A DNA stretch of 64,000 nucleotides from Brevibacillus brevis NBRC 100599 (GTDB lineage Bacteria > Bacillota > Bacilli > Brevibacillales > Brevibacillaceae): positions 2,239,501 through 2,303,500 of the forward strand of contig NC_012491.1 of the NCBI RefSeq assembly GCF_000010165.1, written 5' to 3'. Of this stretch, positions 52,407 through 61,600 are shown piece by piece. The position numbers and the translations under genes were made by a program. Numbering within the stretch: position 1 is the first letter of the stretch; each line of letters starts with the position of its first letter. The notes under the pieces were generated by a model. It made no database searches and was not told the origin of the DNA. It worked only from the letters and a program-made list of their open reading frames with translations.

Positions 52407-52452
52407 TCAAAAAAGCCGGCGCATCCCCACAAGAGGAAGCAACCGGCTTTTC
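52407..52452 (-). terminator. Terminator of argS
   Basis: On the minus strand AAAAGCCGG and CCGGCTTTT form a stem followed by T residues. Confidence 0.85.
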
Positions 52453-52462
52453 GTATGCTTTC

Positions 52463-54178
52463 TTACATTTCTTCTGGAGCAGCCAGACCGAGCAGACGCA
52501 GACCTTCCTTCAGCACAGCAACGACTGCTGCAACGAGCTGGAGACGGGATGCTGTCACATCTTCCTCCTCAGCCAGGATGCGTACATTCGCATAGAATTT
52601 GTTGAATGTTTGCGCCAGGTCGATCACATACTTGCCGATTTGCGACGGATCGAAGTTATCGGCAGCACGTTCGATTACCTCTGGGAATGCGTTCAAGAGG
52701 GTAATCACTGCCCAAGCCTCTTTGCTGTCGAGTGCACCGGAAGCCAGGTTCACAGTCGTTGCTGGCTGGTAGCCACCTCTGCGCAGCAGCGAGCATGCAC
52801 GCGCGTGTGCGTATTGCACGTATGGTCCTGTTTCCCCTTCGAAGGTCAGCATCTCTTCCCAGGAGAAGTTGACATCATTCAGGCGGAAGTTTTTCAAGTC
52901 ATGGAAAATAACTGCGCCTACCCCGACTTGACGAGCCACTTCTTCTTTAGTGGACAGCGTAGGGTTTTTCTCTTCGATGACTTTTTGGACATCAGAAATG
53001 GCTTGTGCCAACACTTCTTCCAAGAGAACAACTTTTCCTTTACGCGTGGACATTTTCTTGCCGTCCTTGAGCATCATGCCGAATGGGATGTGGTGCATAT
53101 TTGCGGACCACGCATAGCCCATTTTTTCCAACACTTTGTAGAGCTGCTGGAAGTGGAGGCGTTGCTCGTTTCCTACGACATAAAGTGCTTTAGCAAAATC
53201 GTACGATTCGTGGCGGAAGAGGGCTGCAGCCAAATCACGCGTTGCGTACAGGGTAGCGCCGTCAGATTTTTTGATCAGGCATGGCGGCATGTTGTATTCG
53301 TCGAGGTTCACGACCATTGCACCATCGGATTCAGTCAAGAGACCTTTTTCTTCGAGCAACGTAACAACGCGATCCATTTTGTCGTTGTAGAATGCTTCAC
53401 CGTGTGTGGAGTCGAAGGCTACGTTCATCAGGTCGTAAATCTTCATGAATTCCTTGAGGGACTCATCACGGAACCATTTCCACAGATGCTGAGCTTCTTC
53501 GTCGCCATCCTCGAGCTTTTTGAACCATTCACGCCCTTGATCTTCTAGGGTAGGATCGTTCTCGACTTCTTCGTGGAAACGAACGTAGAGGCTGAGCAGC
53601 TCCTTGATCGGTTCTGCTTTTACCTTTGCTTCGTCACCCCAGAGGCGGTACGCAACGATCAGTTTACCGAACTGTGTACCCCAGTCACCCAAGTGATTGA
53701 TGCGAACGGGGTCATAGCCTTGCTTTTCCATGATGTTGGCAATCGCGTTTCCGATTACGGTAGAGCGCAGGTGCCCCATGGAAAACGGCTTCGCAATATT
53801 CGGGGAGGAGAGGTCGATTGGTACTTTGCGTCCTTCACCGACATGGCTGCTTCCGTATGTGCTGCCTTGGGTAAGGATGGTTCCGATAACTTGCTCGGCC
53901 ACATTTTCTTGATCCAGGAACAGGTTCACGTATGGACCAACTGCGTGCGATTCGCGCAATGGTGCACCGGAGAGCTGTCCAGCCAGCTCTGCTGCGATCA
54001 TCGGTGGAGCTTTGCGCAATGCTTTTGCCAATTGAAAGCAAGGGAAGGCCACATCGCCCATTGCAGGGTTTGGTGGTGTTTCCAGCATGCCGTATACGGC
54101 TTCTTTGGTCAGTGTGTCTACGCCCATCGAGGAGAGCGCAGCGGCAATCTTTTCAGCGACTTGGTGTTTGTAGCTCAT
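52463..54178 (-). CDS. argS: Arginyl-tRNA synthetase
   Basis: The 571-residue class I enzyme charges tRNA-Arg. It has an N-terminal additional domain, the HIGH-type motif MGHLRST near 134-140 after PNIAKPF, a KMSTRKGK stretch in place of KMSKS, and a C-terminal DALR anticodon domain (FNKFYANVRIL). It is preceded by a T-box leader. A strong terminator follows, so it is monocistronic. Confidence 0.95.
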   Translation of the reverse strand: MSYKHQVAEKIAAALSSMGVDTLTKEAVYGMLETPPNPAMGDVAFPCFQLAKALRKAPPMIAAELAGQLSGAPLRESHAVGPYVNLFLDQENVAEQVIGTILTQGSTYGSSHVGEGRKVPIDLSSPNIAKPFSMGHLRSTVIGNAIANIMEKQGYDPVRINHLGDWGTQFGKLIVAYRLWGDEAKVKAEPIKELLSLYVRFHEEVENDPTLEDQGREWFKKLEDGDEEAQHLWKWFRDESLKEFMKIYDLMNVAFDSTHGEAFYNDKMDRVVTLLEEKGLLTESDGAMVVNLDEYNMPPCLIKKSDGATLYATRDLAAALFRHESYDFAKALYVVGNEQRLHFQQLYKVLEKMGYAWSANMHHIPFGMMLKDGKKMSTRKGKVVLLEEVLAQAISDVQKVIEEKNPTLSTKEEVARQVGVGAVIFHDLKNFRLNDVNFSWEEMLTFEGETGPYVQYAHARACSLLRRGGYQPATTVNLASGALDSKEAWAVITLLNAFPEVIERAADNFDPSQIGKYVIDLAQTFNKFYANVRILAEEEDVTASRLQLVAAVVAVLKEGLRLLGLAAPEEM

Positions 54179-54198
54179 CTAAAATTCCCCTTTCAAAT

Positions 54199-54493
54199 AA
54201 AAAACCTCTACGTCTCCTGTGAAAAAGAGACGAGAGGTTATACTCCCGCGGTGCCACTCTTGTTGTTTTTCCCTTCCATCGAACAGGAAGGCAAAAACCG
54301 CTTGACCTGCTGTAACGGGCAGTCCCGGCAAAGCCCTACACGATCCGTTGCCCATTATGGCTGGCGTAGGATGTTCAGGCGGCATCTCCGAGGGGCGCTT
54401 CCTCACATGGTTTGGCATCGGGCTCACACCATCCCCGACTCGCTTTCGTCCTCACACAAGGAGTACTATCCTCTTCAACGATTCGTTTGTTTC
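54199..54493 (-). promoter_or_regulatory. T-box riboswitch leader of argS
   Basis: On the minus strand the leader has AGTA and the matching GAA of the specifier loop (about 54465 and 54374-54376), the distal GGGATGGTGTGAGCC stretch, and the T-box AGAGTGGCACCGCG (54247-54260). The terminator stem follows, with CCTCT/AGAGG and CGTCTC/GAGACG arms and six T residues (54199-54239). Uncharged tRNA should favour antitermination. The UGGN tetrad is UGGC, so the tRNA discriminator should be G, which suits tRNA-Arg. The codon after GAA reads CAT, which does not code for arginine. Confidence 0.9.
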
Positions 54494-54499
54494 TCTAGA

Positions 54500-54529
54500 A
54501 TTATAGCTGTTTTGTCCGTCATGATGCAA
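54500..54529 (-). promoter_or_regulatory. Promoter of the argS leader
   Basis: On the minus strand TTGCAT (54524-54529) and a perfect TATAAT (54500-54505) are spaced by 18 bases. Confidence 0.65.
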
Positions 54530-54539
54530 GGTGTCTCGA

Positions 54540-55028
54540 TCAAGGTTTTTTTAAAATCTTATCTAATTCCGCGAAATATTGCTTGGTCAGCTTTTCCCTT
54601 TCTTCCGGGCTGAGGTTATCTGCGTTCATCATTTGCTCTTTGTACTGTTCCAGCTTTTCGAGCATGGCCAGCTCGGCAGCCGCCGCATCGTCCAGATCGT
54701 AATTTTCCGATGGATCGAACGGGATCAATCGATTGTCATTTCCACTGCGCAAATAAGCGGAGCGCCAGTTCTCCGGAAACTGGTAAGGCTGTTCGCCAAA
54801 CATAATCGCTAAAATATCGTCGGATTCAATCGGCAGGAAGTGATCGTAATCGTCTCTGCTGCCTCCCTCGGACAAGTTAATGTGGGACAAAAAATAGTGG
54901 AGATAATGTTCTCCCGTTTCGGTATTCTTAACGATGGAATAGGTTTCAAATTCGGATTTGGATAGTTCTTTTATGGTCTCCAAACAGGAGAGAAATTTGT
55001 CTTTTTCACGTGCTTGAATGTCATCCAT
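54540..55028 (-). CDS. Hypothetical acidic protein
   Basis: The 162-residue protein is acidic and helical at its C-terminus (AAAAELAMLEKLEQYKEQMM, SPEEREKLTKQYF) and lacks signal or membrane segments. The start at 55028 follows an AAGGAACGAG ribosome site; upstream ATGs in frame are poorly placed. It precedes the argS promoter on the same strand. I do not recognise a family. Confidence 0.6.
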   Translation of the reverse strand: MDDIQAREKDKFLSCLETIKELSKSEFETYSIVKNTETGEHYLHYFLSHINLSEGGSRDDYDHFLPIESDDILAIMFGEQPYQFPENWRSAYLRSGNDNRLIPFDPSENYDLDDAAAAELAMLEKLEQYKEQMMNADNLSPEEREKLTKQYFAELDKILKKP

Positions 55029-55226
55029 GTCATCTCGTTCCTTTCGCTCTACAATAAGCCTCATGATAGCAAAAGCAATGTGCGCTGACAATGAAAGCAA
55101 CGCAACGGAGTGCAGCGGTGGAAGAAGGGAAAAGGATTATAAATAAAATAGTTGGATAATCTTGTCACAAAAATAAGCCAGCTGGATCAAATACATATCA
55201 ACAGGTAACAAGGAGGTGAACAGTAC

Positions 55227-55799
55227 GTGAATGCAAGTGCCAAAAGTAGCGAAGCGGACTGGACGCTGCAATTGACCAACGAGGAGAAGCTGACGAGACT
55301 CATGAGCGAGTACGGAGACAACATCGTGCAGCTCGCCTACTTGATCGTCAAGGATCGGGGAATCGCGGAAGACATTACCCAGGAAGTGTTCTTGAAGGCA
55401 TATCGGGGTCTGGATCAGTTCCGCCATCAGAGTAGCGTGAAAACGTGGCTTTACCGAATCGCGATCAACGAGTCCCGCAAATATTTACGTTCGTGGTCCT
55501 TTCGCCAGATTTTTTCTACCTACCTCTCCAAAGAGGAAGCACCCCCGGAAGAGGCCGACACCGCAAACGTTGAATCGGCAGTCATCGGACGAATGAGCAA
55601 GGTACAAGTAGCGGAGCAGGTGATGAAGCTCTCGCCGCTGTACCGAAAAGTCATGGTACTTCATTACTATGAGGATTTGTCGATAAGAGAGATGGCGCAA
55701 GTGCTGGATATTTCAGAAGATGCCGTACGAACCCAATTGTCACGGGCCCGAAAACATTTTAAGGCATTGTGTGAAAAGGAGGGATTGGAATGGACGTAG
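55227..55799 (+). CDS. ECF-type RNA polymerase sigma factor
   Basis: The 190-residue protein has region 2 (IVQLAYLIVKDRGIAEDITQ, EVFLKAYRGL) and region 4 (LSPLYRKVMVLHYYEDLSIR, EMAQVLDISEDAVRTQLSRA) of sigma-70 ECF factors. GTG at 55227 is preceded by AAGGAGGTG. Its end overlaps by ten bases the start of a large membrane-anchored protein, the usual arrangement for a sigma factor and its anti-sigma. Its target promoters cannot be read here. Confidence 0.9.
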   Translation: MNASAKSSEADWTLQLTNEEKLTRLMSEYGDNIVQLAYLIVKDRGIAEDITQEVFLKAYRGLDQFRHQSSVKTWLYRIAINESRKYLRSWSFRQIFSTYLSKEEAPPEEADTANVESAVIGRMSKVQVAEQVMKLSPLYRKVMVLHYYEDLSIREMAQVLDISEDAVRTQLSRARKHFKALCEKEGLEWT

Positions 55800-57994
55800 A
55801 TAAGCAAATGCGTGAAGCGGTACGGAGCGCAAGTGAGGAATCAGTGGAGGAAGTGAGGTTTACAAAAGAGATGGAATTACGGATCAGAGGTGCGATTGCA
55901 AAGAATAAACGCAAGAATCGAAACAGAATTTTTGTAGCTGGTTCGCTGGCAGCGTGCTTGGCGGTAACTGCTGTGGGCATGCACCAGCAAGGCTGGTTTC
56001 CACAGATGCCAAGTGGTAAAAATGTAACGAATGCGATTGCAACGACTGCTACGAAAACAAACAATAAAGAGGCAAATCAGAACAGTGTAATGGTGTCGCC
56101 GGAAGAGGCCATCTTACCATTGAAAAAAGTGATTCCAGCCTTGAGCAAGATGACAATAAGAGTGGATCGTACAAGCTATGGAATCAGTGATCTAACGTTA
56201 TTGGAAGGCGATAATGCTCGTGCCAAGGTTGCTTATGATATACAGACAGGACAAATTGAGAGCTTTACAATTGATGGTGATCGAGGAGAACAGAAGGAAG
56301 GGAAATTGCCATCAGCCAAGACTGCGGAGAATGCGGCAAACGCATTTCTACAAGCTTTCCTTGGGGAGGGAAGCAAGTCCTATCAGCACGTCCAGACTCA
56401 GATCTATACCGACGAGTATATGGTAAAAGGCCCATGGATGAGCGTGAATTATCAACGAATGGAAAACGGCCAGCCCGTTCCGTTCGACGTAATGTCGGTT
56501 GGAATTGACCAACAGGAGCAAGTCGCGTTTTTCGGGCGATTGAACAAGAGCGAACAAGCCTTTTTCACCAAGCTGACAGATGCCATGCCCGATTTGAGCC
56601 CATCCCTTCTTCTTTTGGATAAAGAAAAGAACCACGATGGCATGTCATTCATTTTGGGGAAAACGAACAAGGAGGGGCATCAGGTTTCGCTTGTGATCTA
56701 TGGAAATGGTCAAGCACTGGAATCGTATAGGCTTTTGAATAGGGATGAAAAGGAAGCAGCGAGCCGGAAAGAAGCAGAAGGAGAAAAAGCCTTGCAGCAA
56801 GAGCGACAGTTCCTGAACAAACTGCTCGGGGCGGATAGTGATAACTATCGGTTATTGGACGCCAACGATCCAGGGTTGTATCTGCGATATCATAACGAAC
56901 TGCCAGTGTTGTCTGATGAAATTAGCATAATAACAACTGACTCTGGCCACGTCCAATCTTTCAGGATGGAGCCCGAAACATTTGAGCCGTCGCAGTACCC
57001 GGATGTATCGACTGCTGTGTCAGAAGAGGTAGCCATCAAAGAGCTGAGCGAGAATATGAAGCTTCGATACGTGCAGAATCCGAGAATACGGCAAGAATCA
57101 AAACAAGGGGATATGTGGCAGCCCATTCTGGAGTACACGCCAGCTGTTTCCTTCATGCAAAGAGGACGTGAAGATGGTACGGAGTGGTATATCGACGCAA
57201 CCAATGGCAAGATGGTGTATGGAACGGGAGATAACGGGCTTGCTTATGATCAGTTGAATACGAAGGAAGCACATCCGATCGAATCTCCAAAGGAATACGT
57301 CAAGGTTCGCTCCAAGGATGAGGCAAAAGCGTTGCTGCAAGCGGAATTCGGCATACAAGTGGATGACTCGACCTATAGAGAGAGTAACCGTGACGGACGC
57401 AAGGAATACGTCTGGAATGATAAAAATGACAAGTATATCGGCGTAGAAGTTCTCGCAGAAACAGGCAGTGTCGTCGGGCTGGGATCACCGCGATCCGATA
57501 CAGCAGTGACAGTCAAACGCGAGCAAGCGGAAGAGGCTGCACTTGCTTTTCTGCCTAAATACGTTGATCCAGGCATAAAAGAAGTGCAATTGGCGCAAGT
57601 CATACAGCCAGGCGAAGCGAATCCTGTGTCATCGGGCGAATGGGAATTCAGATATCTCATGAGCAAGGATGGCATTCCAGTACAGGATCGCGGGCAAAAA
57701 GCGGCTTATTCAGTAACAGTCGATCCATCTTCTGGCAAAGTGACAAAGTTTGAAAACTACAGAGAGACGCACGAGTTGGTGGAGCTTCCAGCATCCGACG
57801 AGATCGTCTCGAAAGACAAGGCTGTTGAGGCGTATTTACGCGTCATGCCTTTGAAGCTGGTCTATTTGATGAAAGATGTGGATGGGCAAAAATTAGCTCA
57901 ACCAAAGCTGGCGTATGTGCCGTGGAGCGACGAAAAGCTAGCGGGCAAATATATTACTCTGGATGCCGTGACAGGCAAGATCATCACCAAATAA
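55790..57994 (+). CDS. Membrane-anchored protein with YcdB/YcdC-like repeats, probable anti-sigma factor
   Basis: The 734-residue protein has an N-terminal cytoplasmic segment of about 45 residues, one membrane segment (IFVAGSLAACLAVTAVGM) and a very long extracellular part. The latter is built from PepSY/YcdB-type repeats that read like VTKFENYRETHELVELP and ITLDAVTGKIITK. The short cytoplasmic head overlaps the sigma factor gene, so it probably binds that sigma factor; the extracellular part would sense the signal. It lacks a classic zinc anti-sigma motif (HxxxCxxC). Confidence 0.72.
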   Translation: MDVDKQMREAVRSASEESVEEVRFTKEMELRIRGAIAKNKRKNRNRIFVAGSLAACLAVTAVGMHQQGWFPQMPSGKNVTNAIATTATKTNNKEANQNSVMVSPEEAILPLKKVIPALSKMTIRVDRTSYGISDLTLLEGDNARAKVAYDIQTGQIESFTIDGDRGEQKEGKLPSAKTAENAANAFLQAFLGEGSKSYQHVQTQIYTDEYMVKGPWMSVNYQRMENGQPVPFDVMSVGIDQQEQVAFFGRLNKSEQAFFTKLTDAMPDLSPSLLLLDKEKNHDGMSFILGKTNKEGHQVSLVIYGNGQALESYRLLNRDEKEAASRKEAEGEKALQQERQFLNKLLGADSDNYRLLDANDPGLYLRYHNELPVLSDEISIITTDSGHVQSFRMEPETFEPSQYPDVSTAVSEEVAIKELSENMKLRYVQNPRIRQESKQGDMWQPILEYTPAVSFMQRGREDGTEWYIDATNGKMVYGTGDNGLAYDQLNTKEAHPIESPKEYVKVRSKDEAKALLQAEFGIQVDDSTYRESNRDGRKEYVWNDKNDKYIGVEVLAETGSVVGLGSPRSDTAVTVKREQAEEAALAFLPKYVDPGIKEVQLAQVIQPGEANPVSSGEWEFRYLMSKDGIPVQDRGQKAAYSVTVDPSSGKVTKFENYRETHELVELPASDEIVSKDKAVEAYLRVMPLKLVYLMKDVDGQKLAQPKLAYVPWSDEKLAGKYITLDAVTGKIITK

Positions 57995-58001
57995 CAAGAA
58001 A

Positions 58002-58052
58002 AAAAGGCTATCCCGCAGCCATTCCTGATGGCCTTTGGGATAGCCTTTTTTA
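58002..58052. terminator. Bidirectional terminator
   Basis: AAAGGCTATCCC and GGGATAGCCTTT form a 12-bp stem, with inner GGCC pairing, followed by a T run. It also ends the small minus-strand gene. Confidence 0.9.
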
Positions 58053-58059
58053 CACTTAT

Positions 58060-58167
58060 CTAACACTCGTCACAGGAACACCCGATAATAACCAACAGGA
58101 TAAACAGCACGAGCACGATTGCGAAGCAGTCACCGAAGAATCCGTTACCGCAGAAAGATGTACTCAT
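58060..58167 (-). CDS. YjcZ-family small membrane protein (35 aa)
   Basis: A 35-residue frame on the minus strand starts MSTSFCGNGFFGDCF, then has a hydrophobic run (AIVLVLFILLVIIG) and ends CSCDEC. The body matches the YjcZ sporulation proteins of Bacillales (a Gly/Phe-rich head and a single membrane helix LFILLxIIG). AAAGGAGG precedes the ATG at 58167. It is too short for usual gene callers. Unlike typical YjcZ it has five cysteines. Confidence 0.78.
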   Translation of the reverse strand: MSTSFCGNGFFGDCFAIVLVLFILLVIIGCSCDEC

Positions 58168-58298
58168 CTTTGTTTCCCCTCCTTTCCGTTATACTCCAGT
58201 CTATACACGAATGCCGATATTGGACTGGGCGGATGCCCAGCTTAGGCAAAAATGGGCGCGTAAGAGGAGAGGCACCGTAAAAAATAGACAATTCACAA

Positions 58299-58328
58299 TT
58301 GACGGGGAGACAAAGGGGGTGTTAAGAT
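58299..58328 (+). promoter_or_regulatory. Likely promoter of the metH operon
   Basis: TTGACG at 58299-58304 and TAAGAT at 58323-58328 are spaced by 18 bases. The transcript would start about 45 bases before the SAM riboswitch. Confidence 0.55.
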
Positions 58329-58381
58329 ACTTGCAAACATTCAAGACATTTCGCAAACTAACTAAATGACAAGTGTACGAC

Positions 58382-58481
58382 TCTTATCCAGAGAGGCAGA
58401 GGGACTGGCCTGATGAAGCCTCGGCAACCGGTAAAAATCCGGTGCCAATTCCAGCAAAGCTACGTGCTTTGAAAGATAAGA
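58382..58481 (+). promoter_or_regulatory. SAM-I (S-box) riboswitch
   Basis: The conserved S-box segments are all present: CTTATCCAGAGAGG at the 5' side, GGGACTGGCCTGATGAAGCC, TCGGCAACCGG, GGTGCCAATTCC, and the closing GAAAGATAAG. S-adenosylmethionine binding should lead to termination at the following hairpin, switching off metH and yitJ when methionine is plentiful. Confidence 0.95.
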
Positions 58482-58513
58482 GGATGTCTCAGGCGTTTTC
58501 TTATCTGCTGACA

Positions 58514-58545
58514 AATCCTCTTCTTTCAAAGAAGAGGATTTTTTT
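58514..58545 (+). terminator. Terminator of the SAM riboswitch expression platform
   Basis: AATCCTCTTCTTT and AAAGAAGAGGATT form a 12- or 13-bp stem followed by T residues. AAGAGGAT at the end of the aptamer can pair with the 5' arm, giving the antiterminator. Confidence 0.92.
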
Positions 58546-58603
58546 ATTTTATTTACCCAATTATGGAGAATAAGCCGATGCAAGGGAGAAAAGGGGCACG
58601 TCA

Positions 58604-61600
58604 ATGAAACCAACTTTTCGCGAACAGCTTTCCCGGAAAATTCTGATTCTGGACGGTGCAATGGGCACCATGCTTCAACAGGCGAACCTGACCGCTGATG
58701 ATTTCGGCGGTGAAGCCTATGATGGCTGTAATGAACTCCTGAACCTGACCAGACCAGATGTGATCCGTTCGATTCACGAGAAATATTTAGAGGCGGGCGC
58801 AGACATTGTCGAGACAAATACGTTTGGTGCTGCTTCCATTGTTTTGGCTGAGTACGATGTGGCAGAGAAGGACCTTGAAATCAATATAGCGGCAGCACGC
58901 TTGGCCAGAGAAGCGGTGGATGCCTATTCCACGGAGGAATGGCCGCGTTTTGTAGCAGGTGCAATGGGACCTACGACCAAAACCCTTTCGTTGACAGGTG
59001 GTGTCACTTTCGAAGAACTGGTCGAGGCGTATTATCGTCAGGCAAAAGGTCTGATTCTCGGTGGCTCCGATGTGCTTCTTTTGGAAACTTCGCAAGATAC
59101 GTTGAACGTCAAGGCTGGCGGAATCGGGATTCGCAAAGCTTTTGAAGAGCTTGGACAGGAGATCCCGGTGATGCTGTCAGGTACGATTGAGCCGATGGGC
59201 ACGACGCTGGCGGGTCAAAACATCGAGGCGTTTTACATCTCCTTGGAGCATATAAAGCCTGTCTCTATCGGTCTGAACTGTGCGACAGGACCCGAGTTCA
59301 TGCGCGATCACCTGCGGACACTATCAGGAATTGCCCAATGTGCGGTCAGCTGTTATCCGAATGCAGGCTTGCCAGACGAGAATGGCCATTACCATGAAAC
59401 ACCACAGGGACTTGCTTCGAAAATGCGAGCATTCGCTGAACAGGGCTGGATAAACGTCGCTGGCGGCTGCTGTGGAACAACGCCTGACCATATTCAAGCG
59501 ATGGCAGAGACCTTGAAAGACTGCAAGCCACGGAGTACAGCTGTAGAACCGCTGAGCGCGGTCTCCGGGATCGAGGTCGTTTACGTCGAAGATGACAATC
59601 GTCCCTTGCTAGTTGGGGAGAGAACCAATGTCATCGGTTCCAAAAAATTTCGTGAAATGATTGCAGCCGGACACTATGAAGAAGCATCTGATATTGCCCG
59701 AGCCCAAGTAAAACGTGGCGCACACGTCATCGATATATGCTTGGCTGACCCCGACCGTGATGAATATGAAGATATGGAAAAATTCCTACAGTTCATCGTG
59801 AAAAAAGTAAAAGCGCCCCTCATGATCGACTCGACAGATGCCAAGGTCATGGAGCTGGGACTTCGCTATTCGCAAGGAAAGGCGATTCTCAACTCGATCA
59901 ACTTGGAAGACGGGTTGGAGCGATTCGAGGAAGTCGTCCCACTTATTCACAAGTTCGGTGCCTCCGTTGTCGTTGGAACGATTGAGGAAGCGGGTATGGC
60001 GATCACTCGCGAAAAGAAGCTGGAGGTCGCGCAGCGCTCGTACGACATTCTTGTCAACCAGTACGGAATAAAGCCACAGGATATTATTTTCGATCCACTC
60101 GTCTTTCCAGTAGGGACAGGGGATGAACAATACATCGGCTCTGCAAAGGAAACCGTAGAAGGCATTCGTTTGATCAAACAAGCAATGCCTGCTTGCAAGA
60201 CGATCCTGGGTGTCAGTAACGTTTCCTTCGGCTTGCCTCCTGCTGGGCGGGAAGTGCTGAACGCGGTCTTCTTGTACCACACCACTCTCGCAGGGCTTGA
60301 TTACGCCATCGTCAACACGGAGAAGCTGGAGCGCTACGCTTCGATTCCGGAAGACGAGAGAAAGCTGGCAGAAGCCCTTCTATTCGAGACAAATGATGAG
60401 ACATTGGCGGCTTTCACAGAATTTTATCGCCAAAAGAAAAAGGAAGTCAGTGTGGAAGTCTCCTCGTTAACGCTCGAAGAACGCTTGGCCCGTTATGTAG
60501 TCGAAGGCTCCAAGGATGGTCTGGTGGAAGACCTGAAGCTGGCTCTGGATAAATACGCACCGCTCGAGATCATCAACGGTCCGTTGATGACGGGGATGGA
60601 AGAGGTCGGTCGCCTATTCAACGGCAACCAGCTGATCGTGGCAGAAGTATTGCAGAGCGCGGAAGTCATGAAGGCTTCTGTATCATTTTTAGAGCCGTTC
60701 ATGGAAAAAAGCGATGCCGCTGCCAAGGGGAAAATCTTGTTGGCGACAGTCAAGGGTGATGTACACGACATCGGGAAAAACCTCGTGGAAATTATTTTGT
60801 CAAACAACGGCTACAATGTCGTGAACCTAGGAATCAAGGTACCACCAGAGCAACTGATTGCTGCATGCAGAGAAGAAAAGCCGGATGCCATCGGTCTGTC
60901 TGGACTCTTGGTAAAATCCGCGCAGCAAATGGTCATTACTGCACAAGACCTGCGTGATGCAGGCATTGATATCCCGATGATGGTTGGCGGTGCGGCGTTA
61001 ACGCGCAAGTTCACATCGAATCGGATCGCACCGGAATACCGTGGAATTGTTTTATACGCAAAAGACGCCATGGATGGTCTGGACCTCGTGAATCGTCTGC
61101 AAAATCCGGAAGAACGAGATCGCTTGGTAGAGGAACAGCAGCATCTGCTGGAAGCTGTCGCAACGGCTCAGCCTGTTGTCGAGGAGAAAAAAGCACCTTT
61201 GCCAGCTCGTTCAGCCATTAGCAGAACCGTTCCAATCCATCTGCCGCCCGATTGTGAACGACATGTTCTGCGACAATACCCGCTGAGCCATCTGCAACCG
61301 TATTTGAACCTGCGGATGCTCCTCGGAAAACACCTCGGTGTACGCGGAAATGTAGATAGATTGATAGAGGAAGGCGACGAGAAGGTACTGGAACTATACG
61401 GCATTGTGGAAGAGCTATTAAAGGAAGCGAAGCAAAAAGGAACCATTACGACACACGGTGTGTATCAGTTCTTCCCGGCTCAGTCAGATGGCAACGATAT
61501 TTTGGTCTATGATCCAAAAGACCACAGCAAGCTGCTGGAGCGCTTTTCGTTCCCGCGTCAGCTGGAAGAACCTCATCTCTGCCTGTCCGACTTCTTGCGA

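Noticed and set aside
52610-54613. Two long plus-strand frames (312 and 346 residues) over argS
   Set aside because: They are antisense to argS and its T-box leader, rich in Phe/His/Cys as shadows usually are, and lack ribosome sites.
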